DNA of 64,000 nt from the NCBI RefSeq assembly GCF_002813695.1, contig NZ_CP017768.1, forward strand, positions 558,001 through 622,000, in the 5' to 3' direction. Positions 20,563-30,817 of this stretch are shown here, piece by piece (the first letter of the stretch is position 1; each line of letters begins with the position of its first letter). The position numbers were made by a program, and so were the translations under genes. Below the pieces are notes generated by a model. The model ran no database searches. It saw nothing but the letters and a program-made list of their open reading frames with translations, and had not been told where the DNA came from. This stretch comes from Methanobacterium subterraneum (GTDB lineage Archaea; Methanobacteriota; Methanobacteria; Methanobacteriales; Methanobacteriaceae).

Positions 20563-20956
20563 TTTATCCATTTTTTACAATTAGAAATAAAAATAACTTC
20601 CATCTATAAAATTGTTAATAACCTATTTTGGGTAGTATTTCACAATTTAGAAATTAGACTATACACTAATATTACCAAATTGATATATCCAAACTTTAAT
20701 AGGTGTAACTCCATGTCAATTATTAATTCATATTAGAAAATATAAAACCAATTGAAGAACAAATTAATTAATAGGATTTTAGTAACTGGATCCAAAATGA
20801 AAAATGATATTTATTCAGGGGTGGTGATGATTGTTCATACCGGGATGGTGTGGGAATGAATATTTTTGAGTTTAATATAACTATAAATAAACAATTCGTG
20901 ATTTAAATTGTACGGCCTAACTAGAGTGTAGAGCCGAAACAATATGGGGGAAATAA
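20563..20956. other. Intergenic region before the Roadblock/GTPase operon
   Basis: About 390 bp, AT-rich in its first 200 bases. It should contain the operon promoter; a TATA-like TTTAATATAACTATAAATAA tract lies at about 20871-20890. A 20-codon frame at 20797-20859 has no support as a gene. Confidence 0.45.
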
Positions 20957-21334
20957 ATGGCTAAAACTAAAAAGGAAGAACTGGATGATGTCTTAACAAC
21001 CCTTATGCAGGTGGGGCAGATAAAGGCATGTGGTATAGTTTCCAAAGAAGGACTGTTAATTAACTCCCGAACCCCTCCGGATGTTGATGCTAGAATTTTC
21101 TCTGCATTGTGTTCCACCATTATGGGAGCCGCAGAAGCCGCGTCTGGCCAGATGACTACCGGTGCAGTTAGTCAAATATCAGTTAAAACAGAAAAAGGAA
21201 CAATAATTTTAATTCCAGCAGGTCAAAAGGCTATATTGACTGCCTTAACAGAAACAGAAGCCCAATTGGGATTGATATTCTTTGAAATGGAGTCAATTGC
21301 CCAGGAAGTAATCCAGATCATGGGTGGGATGTAG
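20957..21334 (+). CDS. Roadblock/LC7 domain protein
   Basis: A 125-residue single-domain protein with a long N-terminal helix ([20 protein letters not shown]), the strand pair [14 protein letters not shown], a central helix ([20 protein letters not shown]) and [20 protein letters not shown]. This is the Roadblock/LC7 (MglB-like) fold, which acts as a dimer that binds or regulates small Ras/Rab-type GTPases. The next gene starts directly after its stop and encodes such a GTPase, so the pair very likely work together. GGGG lies 7 bases before the ATG. Confidence 0.88.
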   Translation: MAKTKKEELDDVLTTLMQVGQIKACGIVSKEGLLINSRTPPDVDARIFSALCSTIMGAAEAASGQMTTGAVSQISVKTEKGTIILIPAGQKAILTALTETEAQLGLIFFEMESIAQEVIQIMGGM

Positions 21335-22507
21335 ATGAAAAAAACTCACATTCCCAAATTGGATGATTTTCTGGGAGGTGGGGTACCTCCCGGATCATCG
21401 GTGTTATTCTATGCCGATCCAGGAGTTGAATGCGAGGCTTTTGGTTATCAAACCCTCCAGGGCAGACTGGAGGAGGGAGATCAGGGGTTTATATTCACCA
21501 ACGTTACTGAACCTAGTTCTATAATTTATGAATTTGAGAAATTCGGATGGGATCTTGAAAAGAGTATGAATGAGGGAAAGGCATTCTTTGTAGATGGCAG
21601 CTCTTATTTCATTGGAGCTCCAGTAACTGGTAAATATGGGATAGAAGATTACTCCCAAATTGAAGAAGTTGTTCTAAAGGCTATCGCCGATGTTCCTGAT
21701 GGTTTAGGAGTTATAAATAATCTTTCAACGCTCATCGATTATATGGATGATGAAGAGACAATTCGTATCATAAATAAATGGAACCAATTTGCTAAAGAGC
21801 AGGACACTATTTTACTCTATATATTTACGGAGTGGGATTATGAGGAGGATTTGATTGAAAAAATCAAGAACTCCATGGACTGTTTAATTAACCTTAACAC
21901 CATTGAAGAAAGGGTTATTATTGGACAGGGCTTCATGGTTACCGGAGCTTCTTGGGTGACACCATCGGATAATATGGTTCTTTTTAATATTCAACGTCCT
22001 GGTGGAGTGAAGATATTCATTCCAAAAATCCTGGTCACTGGACCATTTAATGCCGGTAAATCAAGTTTTGTTAAAAATATCACCACAGATTCTGTTTCTG
22101 TAGATCGAATGGCCCTGGGTCAGGTTCCCACCACTATTGCCATGGATATTGGCCACATGGAATATAAAGGTTTTACTGCCGATGTTTTCGGAACACCAGG
22201 CCAGGAACGTTTCGACCTCATACTGGATGTATTATCCAAAGAGGCTGTGGGAGCATTTATACTGGTTGACTCCACCGCCCCCAAGACATTCCCTCGGGCC
22301 AAGGAAATGATGAAAAAATGTAAAGCTGAGGCCATACCTCGTGTTATAGTGGCTAATAAACAGGATCTCCCGGATTCACTTTCACCAGAAGAGATAAGAA
22401 AGGTTATGAATATGGGTCAGAACATACCTATAATTCCTGTGAGTTTAATGCGTAATGAAGGAATTGAAGAAGCACTGGATGCTCTTTTAGAAATATTGTA
22501 TAGGTGA
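21335..22507 (+). CDS. KaiC-like domain fused to a small Ras/Arf-type GTPase
   Basis: A 390-residue two-domain protein. Residues 1-220 follow a RecA/KaiC-like pattern ([20 protein letters not shown]) but the Walker A position reads [11 protein letters not shown], without the GK[ST] needed for normal ATP binding. Residues 225-390 form a complete small GTPase: G1 GPFNAGKSS, a conserved Thr in TTIAMD for G2, G3 [11 protein letters not shown] with a Ras-like catalytic Gln, G4 NKQD, and a G5-like SLM. This matches predicted archaeal/bacterial GTPases related to MglA (COG2229-like). The Roadblock gene ends at the base before this start codon, implying coupled expression. The KaiC-like part may sense or scaffold while the GTPase switches. 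Confidence 0.83.
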   Translation: MKKTHIPKLDDFLGGGVPPGSSVLFYADPGVECEAFGYQTLQGRLEEGDQGFIFTNVTEPSSIIYEFEKFGWDLEKSMNEGKAFFVDGSSYFIGAPVTGKYGIEDYSQIEEVVLKAIADVPDGLGVINNLSTLIDYMDDEETIRIINKWNQFAKEQDTILLYIFTEWDYEEDLIEKIKNSMDCLINLNTIEERVIIGQGFMVTGASWVTPSDNMVLFNIQRPGGVKIFIPKILVTGPFNAGKSSFVKNITTDSVSVDRMALGQVPTTIAMDIGHMEYKGFTADVFGTPGQERFDLILDVLSKEAVGAFILVDSTAPKTFPRAKEMMKKCKAEAIPRVIVANKQDLPDSLSPEEIRKVMNMGQNIPIIPVSLMRNEGIEEALDALLEILYR

Positions 22508-22511
22508 CTTT

Positions 22512-23234
22512 ATGATCGTTCGTATTGCTTCTGGAATAACTGGATTTGATAGTCTGACCACGGCTGGAGATGATCTTGGTTTGGGGTTAGGAGGAATCCC
22601 CGAGAATACAGTCACCCTTATTTATGGCCCTCCAGAGGTGGGCAAATCCAATTTTTGTTATGGTTTTGCTTACTATGGGTTAACACAGGATGAACCTTGC
22701 CTTTACCTGACTACAGATATGGGGATAAATGAAATTTCACAAAATTTTAAGGACATGGAACTAGTTTTAGATGAATATCTGGAAAATAAAATGTTATATG
22801 TTGTTGATGCTGTTTCTAATGACGATGAATCAGCCCCATATGATTGGCATCAGTCCGTTTCAGTCCGAAATCCTACTGATATATTGGTTAAGGTAACCAG
22901 TGGAGCACGTTCTATATCTCAAAAAAACCCTAGGTTAAGGGGAGTTATAGATTCTTTAACCACCATTTTAGAATCAAACAATGAAATGTTGATAGTAAGA
23001 GTCTTAAAGACCTATATTTTACGGTTAAAGGAAGCCGGGGCCACTGCTGTAATCACCTACACTGAAGGTTCATCTGATCCAAGAACAGAGATACTTATTA
23101 AATCAATGGTCGACAATATCATTAGATTAAATGGTAAAAAAATAACTATTGAAGCCATGAAAGGTATAGGTAGAAAAGAAGCTCATTACCAGATAACTGA
23201 AAGGGGAATTGTTATTGATGGTAATGATGATTAA
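22512..23234 (+). CDS. KaiC-like RecA-fold ATPase (first of a tandem pair)
   Basis: A 240-residue protein with [11 protein letters not shown] at the start, an intact Walker A GPPEVGKS (about residues 37-44) and Walker B-like GVIDSLTTI. At the place where KaiC proteins have paired catalytic glutamates it reads LTTDMG, so hydrolysis may be weak or absent. The C-terminal block [17 protein letters not shown] with a final strand pair is shared with the next gene. Single-domain KaiC relatives in archaea act as signalling ATPases. It begins 4 bp after the GTPase gene. Confidence 0.8.
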   Translation: MIVRIASGITGFDSLTTAGDDLGLGLGGIPENTVTLIYGPPEVGKSNFCYGFAYYGLTQDEPCLYLTTDMGINEISQNFKDMELVLDEYLENKMLYVVDAVSNDDESAPYDWHQSVSVRNPTDILVKVTSGARSISQKNPRLRGVIDSLTTILESNNEMLIVRVLKTYILRLKEAGATAVITYTEGSSDPRTEILIKSMVDNIIRLNGKKITIEAMKGIGRKEAHYQITERGIVIDGNDD

Positions 23235-23303
23235 ATAGTTAATAAACCGTTAAGGGTAAAATAATCTCTTTAACGACTTAGTACTTTAAGAAAGTGTGAT
23301 AAG

Positions 23304-24014
23304 ATGAGTATTGAATCAGGCATACCTGGATTGGATGAATTTTTGGCATCTGCAGGATTTACGGATGGTTTCCCGGAGAATACCACCACTTTAATATACG
23401 GACCGCCAAAGGTGGGTAAATCCATTTTTTGTTATCAGTTTGCTTATCATGGGATGAGTATTAATGAACCTTGTCTCTATGTTACGGCTGATGAGGGGAT
23501 GAAACAATTACAACAAAACATGATCGATTTCGGATGGTTTTTGCAAAGTTTCATGGATGAAGAGCTTCTTTATATTATCGACTCAATATCTTCACTTTCT
23601 GGAGTCCCCATTGAAAATACTAGTACCTATACTTTATCCAAAATCAATGACCCCACAGATTTAATGGTTAAAATTGGCCTGGGGACTCGGTTTGTATTTA
23701 AAAAATCAAACGAATTTCGTTCTGTTTTTGACTCATTAACTACACTATTTGCCTTTAATCCCGAACCAATGGTTATCCGGTTTTTGAAGACATATCTGCG
23801 CAGGTTAAAGGAAGCCGGGGCAACAGTCATCGTCACTTATACTGAAGGAGTTACTGATGAACGCACTGAAAAAACCCTTAAGTCAATAGTTGATAATCTT
23901 ATAATGTTTGATGGTAATTATATGACATATAAATCCAATTTAGGTTTTATAGGAACTGTTGAGTATGAAATCACTGATCAAGGTCTGGTTTTAGGTAAAG
24001 GGGAGATCCTGTGA
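23304..24014 (+). CDS. KaiC-like RecA-fold ATPase (second of a tandem pair)
   Basis: A 236-residue paralogue of the preceding gene: IESGIPGLDEFL, Walker A GPPKVGKS, Walker B-like SVFDSLTTLF, and [17 protein letters not shown]. Unlike its neighbour it has VTADEG at the catalytic acid position, so it keeps a Glu there. The pair probably arose by tandem duplication and then diverged, perhaps into an active and a less active partner of a mixed oligomer. That is inference. Confidence 0.8.
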   Translation: MSIESGIPGLDEFLASAGFTDGFPENTTTLIYGPPKVGKSIFCYQFAYHGMSINEPCLYVTADEGMKQLQQNMIDFGWFLQSFMDEELLYIIDSISSLSGVPIENTSTYTLSKINDPTDLMVKIGLGTRFVFKKSNEFRSVFDSLTTLFAFNPEPMVIRFLKTYLRRLKEAGATVIVTYTEGVTDERTEKTLKSIVDNLIMFDGNYMTYKSNLGFIGTVEYEITDQGLVLGKGEIL

Positions 24015-24040
24015 TCATTTTTCCAATGGTGGGGAAATAA

Positions 24041-24928
24041 ATGGGAATTTTTAGTGGTGAAAAGGACTACAGTACTTCCCTGAAAGAGCTTCTAGAGCAA
24101 CTATGGGAATATCAGGAAGCCGAAGCCAGTTTAATGGTGGATATTGCAACCCTTCAATACGAGAATGGAGATATAAATGATGCATTAGGATTTTTAGAAA
24201 AATCTGTGAAAATTTATCATGAGTTGGGGTTTGCTGAAGATGAAGCAATCATTTTAGATTTAATTGGGGATGTATACATTGGCACTGATGATATTCCAAA
24301 TGCCCTTGATTATTATAATAGGTCTTTAAAACTTTGTTTATCTTTGAATATGCCATTAAAGGCAGAAGTTACTGATAAAATTAAAAAATATGGTGAATAT
24401 CTTCAAATAAATGAAGATGGGGTAAATAAGGGAAAACTTGGTTTTGATGATGAATCATTTCTATCTCCTGATGTTGATGTGGATTATTCTATTGATTATG
24501 TAAATATTGGAAAAAAACTTGATGATATCATCAGCCTTCTGGATGAATCTGCTGTATACAGCACGTATCAGGAATTTAGAAACCCGATGGCTCAGTTAGA
24601 GGAAGCTTATGAAATGGCTCATAGTATTGGGGATGAGAATGGTGAGGGCGCTATACTTCTCATCATGGGGGACTTATCTCTAAAAGACGAAAAAACAAAA
24701 AAATCTCTGGAGTTTTTTAAAAGATCTTTGAATTCATATCGAAAAATAGGGGATATGAAAGGACAGGCCATATCTAAATTGATGATTGGCACTGCATTAT
24801 TTTTATTGGGTGAAACAGAAGAAGGTTCTGATTATCTGCGTAAATCAATGGATATAATTAAAGATTTAGAAGATGTGAACATTGAAAAAGCTGCTTTAGC
24901 ACTTTTAAAATCTATCTACGGCGATTAA
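24041..24928 (+). CDS. TPR-repeat protein
   Basis: A 295-residue, acidic, soluble protein with TPR-like helix pairs: GDINDALGFLEKSVKIYHEL and NALDYYNRSLKLCLSLNMP in the first 100 residues, then KKSLEFFKRSLNSYRKIGDM with further repeats in the last 100. The middle (about 120-175) is acidic and poorly conserved-looking. TPR proteins scaffold other proteins. Being last in the Roadblock/GTPase/KaiC run, it is a likely adaptor or effector for the module. TGGGG lies 6 bases before the ATG. Confidence 0.75.
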   Translation: MGIFSGEKDYSTSLKELLEQLWEYQEAEASLMVDIATLQYENGDINDALGFLEKSVKIYHELGFAEDEAIILDLIGDVYIGTDDIPNALDYYNRSLKLCLSLNMPLKAEVTDKIKKYGEYLQINEDGVNKGKLGFDDESFLSPDVDVDYSIDYVNIGKKLDDIISLLDESAVYSTYQEFRNPMAQLEEAYEMAHSIGDENGEGAILLIMGDLSLKDEKTKKSLEFFKRSLNSYRKIGDMKGQAISKLMIGTALFLLGETEEGSDYLRKSMDIIKDLEDVNIEKAALALLKSIYGD

Positions 24929-25063
24929 TCTCCTAAATATCTTTTTTTAATTTTATAAATTCATTTTAGAAAAATTTTAAAGATACGTAGTGTATATAAG
25001 ATATGCTCCATTTTTGTAGTATTAATAAGATTTTTTCTTGGATATACAGATTAATAAAATTTA

Positions 25064-25102
25064 TTGTTATATCAGTATAACAAAATTTTGTTATATTGGT
25101 AT
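25064..25102. repeat. Palindrome TTGTTATA-N4-TATAACAA plus a second half-site
   Basis: TTGTTATATCAGTATAACAA at 25064-25083 is a perfect 8-bp inverted repeat around four bases. A related TTGTTATATTGGTAT follows at 25088-25102. It lies between two convergent genes, so it may be a bidirectional terminator or a protein-binding site. A close relative occurs at 58533-58552. Confidence 0.55.
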
Positions 25103-25127
25103 GAAAATAAAGATAAATATGGGTTAA

Positions 25128-26099
25128 TTAAAACATCCTGGCTTTTAAAATATAAGCCAGTATTATTCCTACCGCTCCGAAGAATATTCCAATGAGCCAC
25201 ACAATTATTACCACATTTTTTTCTTCCATGGGACGTTTTAATATCCACCGTATAAGGGAATTAAAGCCGGTTTCAGGGGCCATCAGTTTTCCATCTACCC
25301 CTACTTGTGTGGGTTGGTGTTGTTGTCTTTCCATTACACCGGCACTGTATAGCTTAAGGATCATATCTATTATATTGGGTATTAGTACGATAAGGGCAAT
25401 GATCCTCACCCTACCAATAAAGGCCACAACCACAATTGTAGCCCCGATGATCAGTGTTCCCACATCTCCTGGGAATACATTGGATGGATGGCGGTTGTAG
25501 TAAAGGAAGGCCAGTAATGCTCCTAACATGCACATGCTGATTACCGCTACATCGTACTTGCCCATGATGATGCAGGCAATACTTAGGGATGTCATGGCAA
25601 TGGCACCTAAACCTGATTCAATTCCATTTAATCCAGCTAGCATGTTGGTTAGGTTAGCTGCGATGGAAACCGCGATTGGAACCATTAAAATGTAAATTAG
25701 GTCTACGTTGGGTGGTGCAATCCATATGAGTGGTAAGCCTGCCAGCCAGAGTAGTATGAGTTTTTCCTTGGATGATAACATAACCAGATCATCTACCATC
25801 CCCACTATTCCCACCAGGAGGATTACCAGTAAGGTGATGGTGAGCTGGAATTGAAGTTCAGGATAGAAATAGATACCCAGGAATATTCCGATGATGAATC
25901 CAAAAAGGATACCAATACCACCCATTTCTGCCACTGCGGGTTTGGATGGTTTGTGAATATCTCTTCCAACTATATCTGCGTCTTCCAGTTTTTTAATAAG
26001 ACGAGGCATACTCAGGAAGGTTACCAAAAAGGCCACCAGGGCGCAGATGGCCGAGGTTAAAAACAGGTTTTGGTAGGGAAGTATAAGGTTAGGTTCCAT
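25128..26099 (-). CDS. GPT/MraY-family UDP-sugar:polyprenyl-phosphate sugar-phosphotransferase
   Basis: A 323-residue membrane protein with about ten transmembrane helices. It shows the family marks: DIVGRDIHKPSKPAVAEMGG near the N-terminus, LVGIVGMVDDL, NLTNMLAGLNGIESGLGAIA, and NVFPGDVGTLIIGA. These enzymes attach a sugar 1-phosphate such as GlcNAc-1-P to a polyprenyl phosphate, the first step of N-glycan or wall-polymer assembly. The length and sequence resemble archaeal AglH-type proteins. It could serve the glycan island or pseudomurein synthesis; the sequence does not decide. It follows the HTH gene by 6 bp. Confidence 0.85.
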   Translation of the reverse strand: MEPNLILPYQNLFLTSAICALVAFLVTFLSMPRLIKKLEDADIVGRDIHKPSKPAVAEMGGIGILFGFIIGIFLGIYFYPELQFQLTITLLVILLVGIVGMVDDLVMLSSKEKLILLWLAGLPLIWIAPPNVDLIYILMVPIAVSIAANLTNMLAGLNGIESGLGAIAMTSLSIACIIMGKYDVAVISMCMLGALLAFLYYNRHPSNVFPGDVGTLIIGATIVVVAFIGRVRIIALIVLIPNIIDMILKLYSAGVMERQQHQPTQVGVDGKLMAPETGFNSLIRWILKRPMEEKNVVIIVWLIGIFFGAVGIILAYILKARMF

Positions 26100-26105
26100 T
26101 TTTTA

Positions 26106-26564
26106 TCACCGTTTCAGAAGGGAGTAAACAGTTCTAAGGGGGATTTTCAAGTCTCTGGATATGTCCTTAGCTGGAACTCCATCTGTATAAAGATTTTTAA
26201 CTTTTTTAACTTTCTGGGTGTTGTATTTCATCTTTCGCCCACGTTTAAGGGGGGAATCTTTAAGATAATAAACTGTTTTTAGGGGTATTCCAATGGTTTC
26301 TGAAATTTCCCGTGGAGATGTACCTGTTTTTATTAGATGTTGAATTCTCTGTGTATCATTTTCATTATATTTTTTTGGACGTCCTTTCTTTTCCACTGAT
26401 ACAACAGTCACTCCCAGTTCATTCAGGGCCTCAAGATACTTTGGAGAAATTCGCGAATATAAACTGGGGGGGCAGCTTATCTTCTTCAGATCAGGGTACT
26501 GGTCCAGGAGTTCCATGATACGGCTGAATGATAATGGTTTGTTCACATATATTTCATTGGCCAC
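26106..26564 (-). CDS. DNA-binding protein with two repeated HTH domains (DUF1699-like N-terminus)
   Basis: About 152 residues. The N-terminal part (SFSRIMELLDQYPDLKKISC, PPSLYSRISPKYLEAL) resembles the methanogen DUF1699 family. Two consecutive Hin/resolvase-type HTH units follow: GRPKKYNENDTQRIQHLIKT ending IPLKTVYYL, and GRKMKYNTQKVKKVKNLYTD ending IPLRTVYSLLKR. I prefer the GTG at 26564, 5 bases after GAGGGTGG, over the GTG at 26573. It probably regulates its own operon with the sugar-phosphotransferase gene, but no target is known. Confidence 0.65.
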   Translation of the reverse strand: MANEIYVNKPLSFSRIMELLDQYPDLKKISCPPSLYSRISPKYLEALNELGVTVVSVEKKGRPKKYNENDTQRIQHLIKTGTSPREISETIGIPLKTVYYLKDSPLKRGRKMKYNTQKVKKVKNLYTDGVPAKDISRDLKIPLRTVYSLLKR

Positions 26565-26766
26565 AGTAACCACCCTCAGAAATAATTTTGATATATTTGT
26601 TTGACACTTTAAATTTAATTCACATATCTTATCTTAAGAGGTTAATTCATTAAATTTTTCTCTACATAACGAATTTTCAACCTTCTTATTATTTACAAAT
26701 CTTTTTAATTCTAATTTCCACAAATCTAACCACTGCAAATACCCCATCACTTTCCCTATAGGCTAC

Positions 26767-28329
26767 CTACTTCTTCATCATGGCCATAAACTGCCTTGCC
26801 TTGGAGCTAGCAGGTTTTTGAAGTGTTTCAAGGGTTTCCTTCTCCTTTTGAACTGCTTTAGGGGTAATGGAGAATAATTCAGCAGTTTCCTCAACGGTTA
26901 AATTTCCTTCAATGGCAACTATGGCGGCACCCAGGGCCGATCCCATTTGCAAGTGAAGACCTTTCATCTTCTTTTCAACTGAGAATTTACTGAATAAAAC
27001 TTTGCCCATGCCAGGTATAAATCCTATCTTCTCACAGAGGTGCTCCTGTATGATTTCCAATACATCCTTTTTAAAGTCCTGAAAAGCTTTGATCTGATTT
27101 GAATCCAAACCCGGGCGGAGGTAAGGGAATGGCCCCGAATGTTTATTCCTACGATCGTAGGAAGTGGTTAAGTAATAGCGTAAGAGATCCCACAAAATGT
27201 ATATACGGGGGATTTCCTGGAAAAGATTTTTTTCAATCAATTCTTTATTTTTCAGGTCTTGTTGGATGGTTTCATTGAGATTCCCCTCTTCATCCACAAT
27301 ATCCTTTTCTTTTAGTTCCTTTTTTAAGAAGAACTTCTTAAGGTCGTCCTGATCATCACCATCATCATACTTATTGGCTTTTCTCTCGGCGACTTCCAGG
27401 GATTCCTGGTATTCTTTCACTTTCCCGAAATCATGGAGAGATTTTTCCAGTAAAGCTGGTAAAAACTGGAGTATCTGGGTTTCTGCGTACTTAACATACC
27501 CCAGTGAAAGTGCGGTTTGCACCTGTTTGTCGTTGATAATGGAAGGTTTCTTCCGATGAAACTGCATCATCTCGATACGGGCATTGGAACCATACTGACT
27601 GCGAATCTCCTTTTCATAGTTAGCTTCATCCTGGGCATCAATGGTAACTCTCTTCCTTACCCATCGACCATCTTCCATAACCTTGATCACCAGGGACACA
27701 GTTTTAACAATTCCCCTTTTTTCCTGTTTTAAAATCCGAACAATACTACGAAAAGCCTGTCGACTCCTGGGACTCAGTTCTGAGAGTTTAACCATGTAAT
27801 CCCCTGAGAGGGGAAGGAAGGGAATGATTTCAAGGCGATAAACTCCCTCGGTGTTCACATGTAATTTCAAACTCCCCCCACATTGACATTTGTTCAACTT
27901 AATGAGGGCTATTTCATGACCCTTATATTTCCGTTGGCAGCAAGTGCATTCTAAGGTTGCGAACTCCTCCAAGTGTCCAATGGCAATACGATGGGAGCTC
28001 ATGGCAGATTTAACACGATCCAGAATGTTCTTTTTAGCAGCAGCATTCATCCGGAAGTACTGGGTGTGACGGCTGACATCATACATATCTTCAGCTTTGG
28101 TTTCACCGGTTAGTGGGCGGCCGTACTTGTTTATAGAACGATAGGGGGCAGTGTAACCTTTAATTTCCATGGTTTCCCGCATATCCTGCAGAGTATCCAT
28201 GTTCTGTTTTAAATAATTGTAAAGTGTGAGGAACTTTTCCGGGCTTTCAATATCACTTAATGAAATATCATTCCTCTTTATCTGGTCCAGAAAACGTTCT
28301 GATTTTCCAATGAGTACCGATTCGTTCAT
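26767..28329 (-). CDS. DUF530-family protein
   Basis: A 520-residue soluble protein that fits the methanogen DUF530 family by length and content. A likely zinc ribbon lies at about residues 129-152 (CTCCQRKYKG, then CQCGG). A KTVSLVIKVMEDGRWVRKRV strand segment, a charged helical middle, and a C-terminal HTH-like stretch (LTVEETAELFSITPKAVQKE) follow. Zinc ribbon plus HTH hints at nucleic acid binding. Function unknown. Confidence 0.7.
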   Translation of the reverse strand: MNESVLIGKSERFLDQIKRNDISLSDIESPEKFLTLYNYLKQNMDTLQDMRETMEIKGYTAPYRSINKYGRPLTGETKAEDMYDVSRHTQYFRMNAAAKKNILDRVKSAMSSHRIAIGHLEEFATLECTCCQRKYKGHEIALIKLNKCQCGGSLKLHVNTEGVYRLEIIPFLPLSGDYMVKLSELSPRSRQAFRSIVRILKQEKRGIVKTVSLVIKVMEDGRWVRKRVTIDAQDEANYEKEIRSQYGSNARIEMMQFHRKKPSIINDKQVQTALSLGYVKYAETQILQFLPALLEKSLHDFGKVKEYQESLEVAERKANKYDDGDDQDDLKKFFLKKELKEKDIVDEEGNLNETIQQDLKNKELIEKNLFQEIPRIYILWDLLRYYLTTSYDRRNKHSGPFPYLRPGLDSNQIKAFQDFKKDVLEIIQEHLCEKIGFIPGMGKVLFSKFSVEKKMKGLHLQMGSALGAAIVAIEGNLTVEETAELFSITPKAVQKEKETLETLQKPASSKARQFMAMMKK

Positions 28330-28474
28330 TGTATTCCTTCGTTAAAGTGTGTATATTTTTTTAGCCCGGTTATGATGGAATAAGGGTTTTGGTATCTTTT
28401 TATTATCCTATTACTCCACCCTTCCAATAATTCTATTTCTCATCATTCCAGTTTCATTATTAAATTTTACCTAA

Positions 28475-30478
28475 CTATCTTATGCCTTCACCTACACCGG
28501 CATCAGGAGCTGTTAGAATACAGGAACTATCCCCAGCAGCCAGCACCATACCCTCAGACTTTATTCCGAAGAGCTTGGCAGGTTTAAGGTTAACCAGGAT
28601 GATAACCTTCTGATTGAGCAAAGCCTCTGATGAATATTTAGTGGCTAAACCGGCTACAACCTGTAACTGTTTGTCCTTAACATCCACCATTAACTTCAGT
28701 AACTTTTCAGAGCCTTTAACTTTCTCTGCGCCTATAATTTTACCAACACGTAAATCTAGTTTAGCGAAATCTTCAATACTGATTAGATTATCCATAGTTT
28801 CTGTCTCCTCTAAATTTGTATAAAGTGCATTTTTCTCTTTTTCAATAGTTTCATCATCAATTTTAGCAAATAATGGTTTAGCTTTAAGTAGGGAAGTACC
28901 GGCTGGTATGAATTGGGTGGAATCTTCCCATTTCAGAATATCATTTTTATCATGACTTAAACCAAGAATTTCTCTCATCTCACCAGCTTTAACTGGGAGG
29001 TAGGGACTTATAATAACACTGATCACTTTTGCCAGCTGATTACACAGATAAAGAGTAGTAGCTGACCGATCTCCTTCTTCTTTAACAGTTTTCCATGGTT
29101 CCTGGTCATTGAAGTATTTGTTTCCCAGTTTGGCCAGTTTTATTATCTCCTTCAGACCTTCCCGGAAATCAAAGCTCTCTATATATTCACCAACCCTCTT
29201 CGGGGTGGCTATTATCTCGTCTTTAACTTCCTGATCATAGTCATTGAAGGAACCCGGCTGGGGTATTTCGCCCTGGAAGAAACGGTGGGTGAAGGAGAAG
29301 GTACGGTGTAGGAAATTCCCCACCACATCGGCCAGTTCATCATTGACTCTCCTCTGGAAGTCATCCCATGAAAAGTCAGTGTCCCTGGTGAGGGGTGCAT
29401 TGGCCACCAGGTAGTACCTCAATAAATCAGAGTCGAATTTCTCCATAAAATCAGCTGCCCAGATCACCCAGTTCTTACTGGTTGACATTTTAAGGCCCTC
29501 AAGGGACAGGTATTCCCCGGCTACGATGTTGTAGGGTAATTTACAGCCGTAAGCCATGAGCATGGCTTGCCAGAATATGCTGTGGTGGTAGATGATGTCT
29601 TTTCCAATGAAGTGCACTGCCCGGTCATCCCAGTAAGGCTCCCATGGAGTGTTTTCACGGCGGGCCCACTGTGCTGCTGATGAAATGTAACCCAGGAATG
29701 CTTCACCCCACACATAGATGATCTTACCCTCAGCATCATCCAGGGGTACTGGTATACCCCAATCCATATCCCGGGTTAAAATCCAATCCTTCAATCCCTC
29801 ATTAATCCATTGCATTGTATAATTACGGACATTGGCGGGTAATTCAGGGTTATCCTGAATACATTCCTTTAATTGTTCCTGGAAATGGCTTAAACGGAAA
29901 TAGTACTGATTGGACTCCCTAATCTCCGGGTTTGACTGGCAGATTAGACATTTTGGTTCCATCAGCTGCACTGGTTCCAGGTGCCGGCCACAGGTCTCGC
30001 AATGATCACCACGGGCACCTTCTCCACTACAATGGGGGCAGGTTCCCTCCACGTAACGGTCCGGGAGGAACCGGTCACAATCACCACAGTATAGCTGCTG
30101 GATGGTCTTGGGATAAATACAGTTCTTCTGGTAGAGATCCAAAAAGAAGTTCTGAGAGATCTCATAATGAAGTGGATCAGTGGTTCTGGAGAAGTTATCA
30201 AATGAAATATCTGATAATTCCAGATCCTTACGGATCAACTCGTAATTACGAGTGGCAATATCCATGGGAGATATTCCTTCCTTTTCTGCCTGAACAGCTA
30301 TTGGTGTTCCGTGTTCATCAGTGGCACACACAAACAGTACATCAGTACCTTTCATCCGATGGTAACGGGCATAGATATCAGCCGGTATGTAAGTGGAACG
30401 CAGATGTCCCAGATGGCAGGGGCCATTGGCGTAGGGTAGGGCGCAGGTGATAAATAATTTACTCGAATCTTTATTCAA
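28475..30478 (-). CDS. metG: Methionine--tRNA ligase
   Basis: A 667-residue class I synthetase that charges tRNA(Met). The HIGH signature is CHLGHL in [15 protein letters not shown], and KMSKS appears as KMSTSKNW. Two zinc knuckles sit in the connective domain ([20 protein letters not shown] and CETC...CLIC). The last 110 residues form a tRNA-binding EMAP-type domain ([20 protein letters not shown]). Full length, no defects. It is transcribed away from priL. Confidence 0.97.
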   Translation of the reverse strand: MNKDSSKLFITCALPYANGPCHLGHLRSTYIPADIYARYHRMKGTDVLFVCATDEHGTPIAVQAEKEGISPMDIATRNYELIRKDLELSDISFDNFSRTTDPLHYEISQNFFLDLYQKNCIYPKTIQQLYCGDCDRFLPDRYVEGTCPHCSGEGARGDHCETCGRHLEPVQLMEPKCLICQSNPEIRESNQYYFRLSHFQEQLKECIQDNPELPANVRNYTMQWINEGLKDWILTRDMDWGIPVPLDDAEGKIIYVWGEAFLGYISSAAQWARRENTPWEPYWDDRAVHFIGKDIIYHHSIFWQAMLMAYGCKLPYNIVAGEYLSLEGLKMSTSKNWVIWAADFMEKFDSDLLRYYLVANAPLTRDTDFSWDDFQRRVNDELADVVGNFLHRTFSFTHRFFQGEIPQPGSFNDYDQEVKDEIIATPKRVGEYIESFDFREGLKEIIKLAKLGNKYFNDQEPWKTVKEEGDRSATTLYLCNQLAKVISVIISPYLPVKAGEMREILGLSHDKNDILKWEDSTQFIPAGTSLLKAKPLFAKIDDETIEKEKNALYTNLEETETMDNLISIEDFAKLDLRVGKIIGAEKVKGSEKLLKLMVDVKDKQLQVVAGLATKYSSEALLNQKVIILVNLKPAKLFGIKSEGMVLAAGDSSCILTAPDAGVGEGIR

Positions 30479-30817
<339 letters not shown>

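Noticed and set aside
20797..20859. A 20-codon open frame upstream of the Roadblock gene
   Set aside because: No ribosome site of note, no similarity I can recognise, and the composition is that of the spacer.
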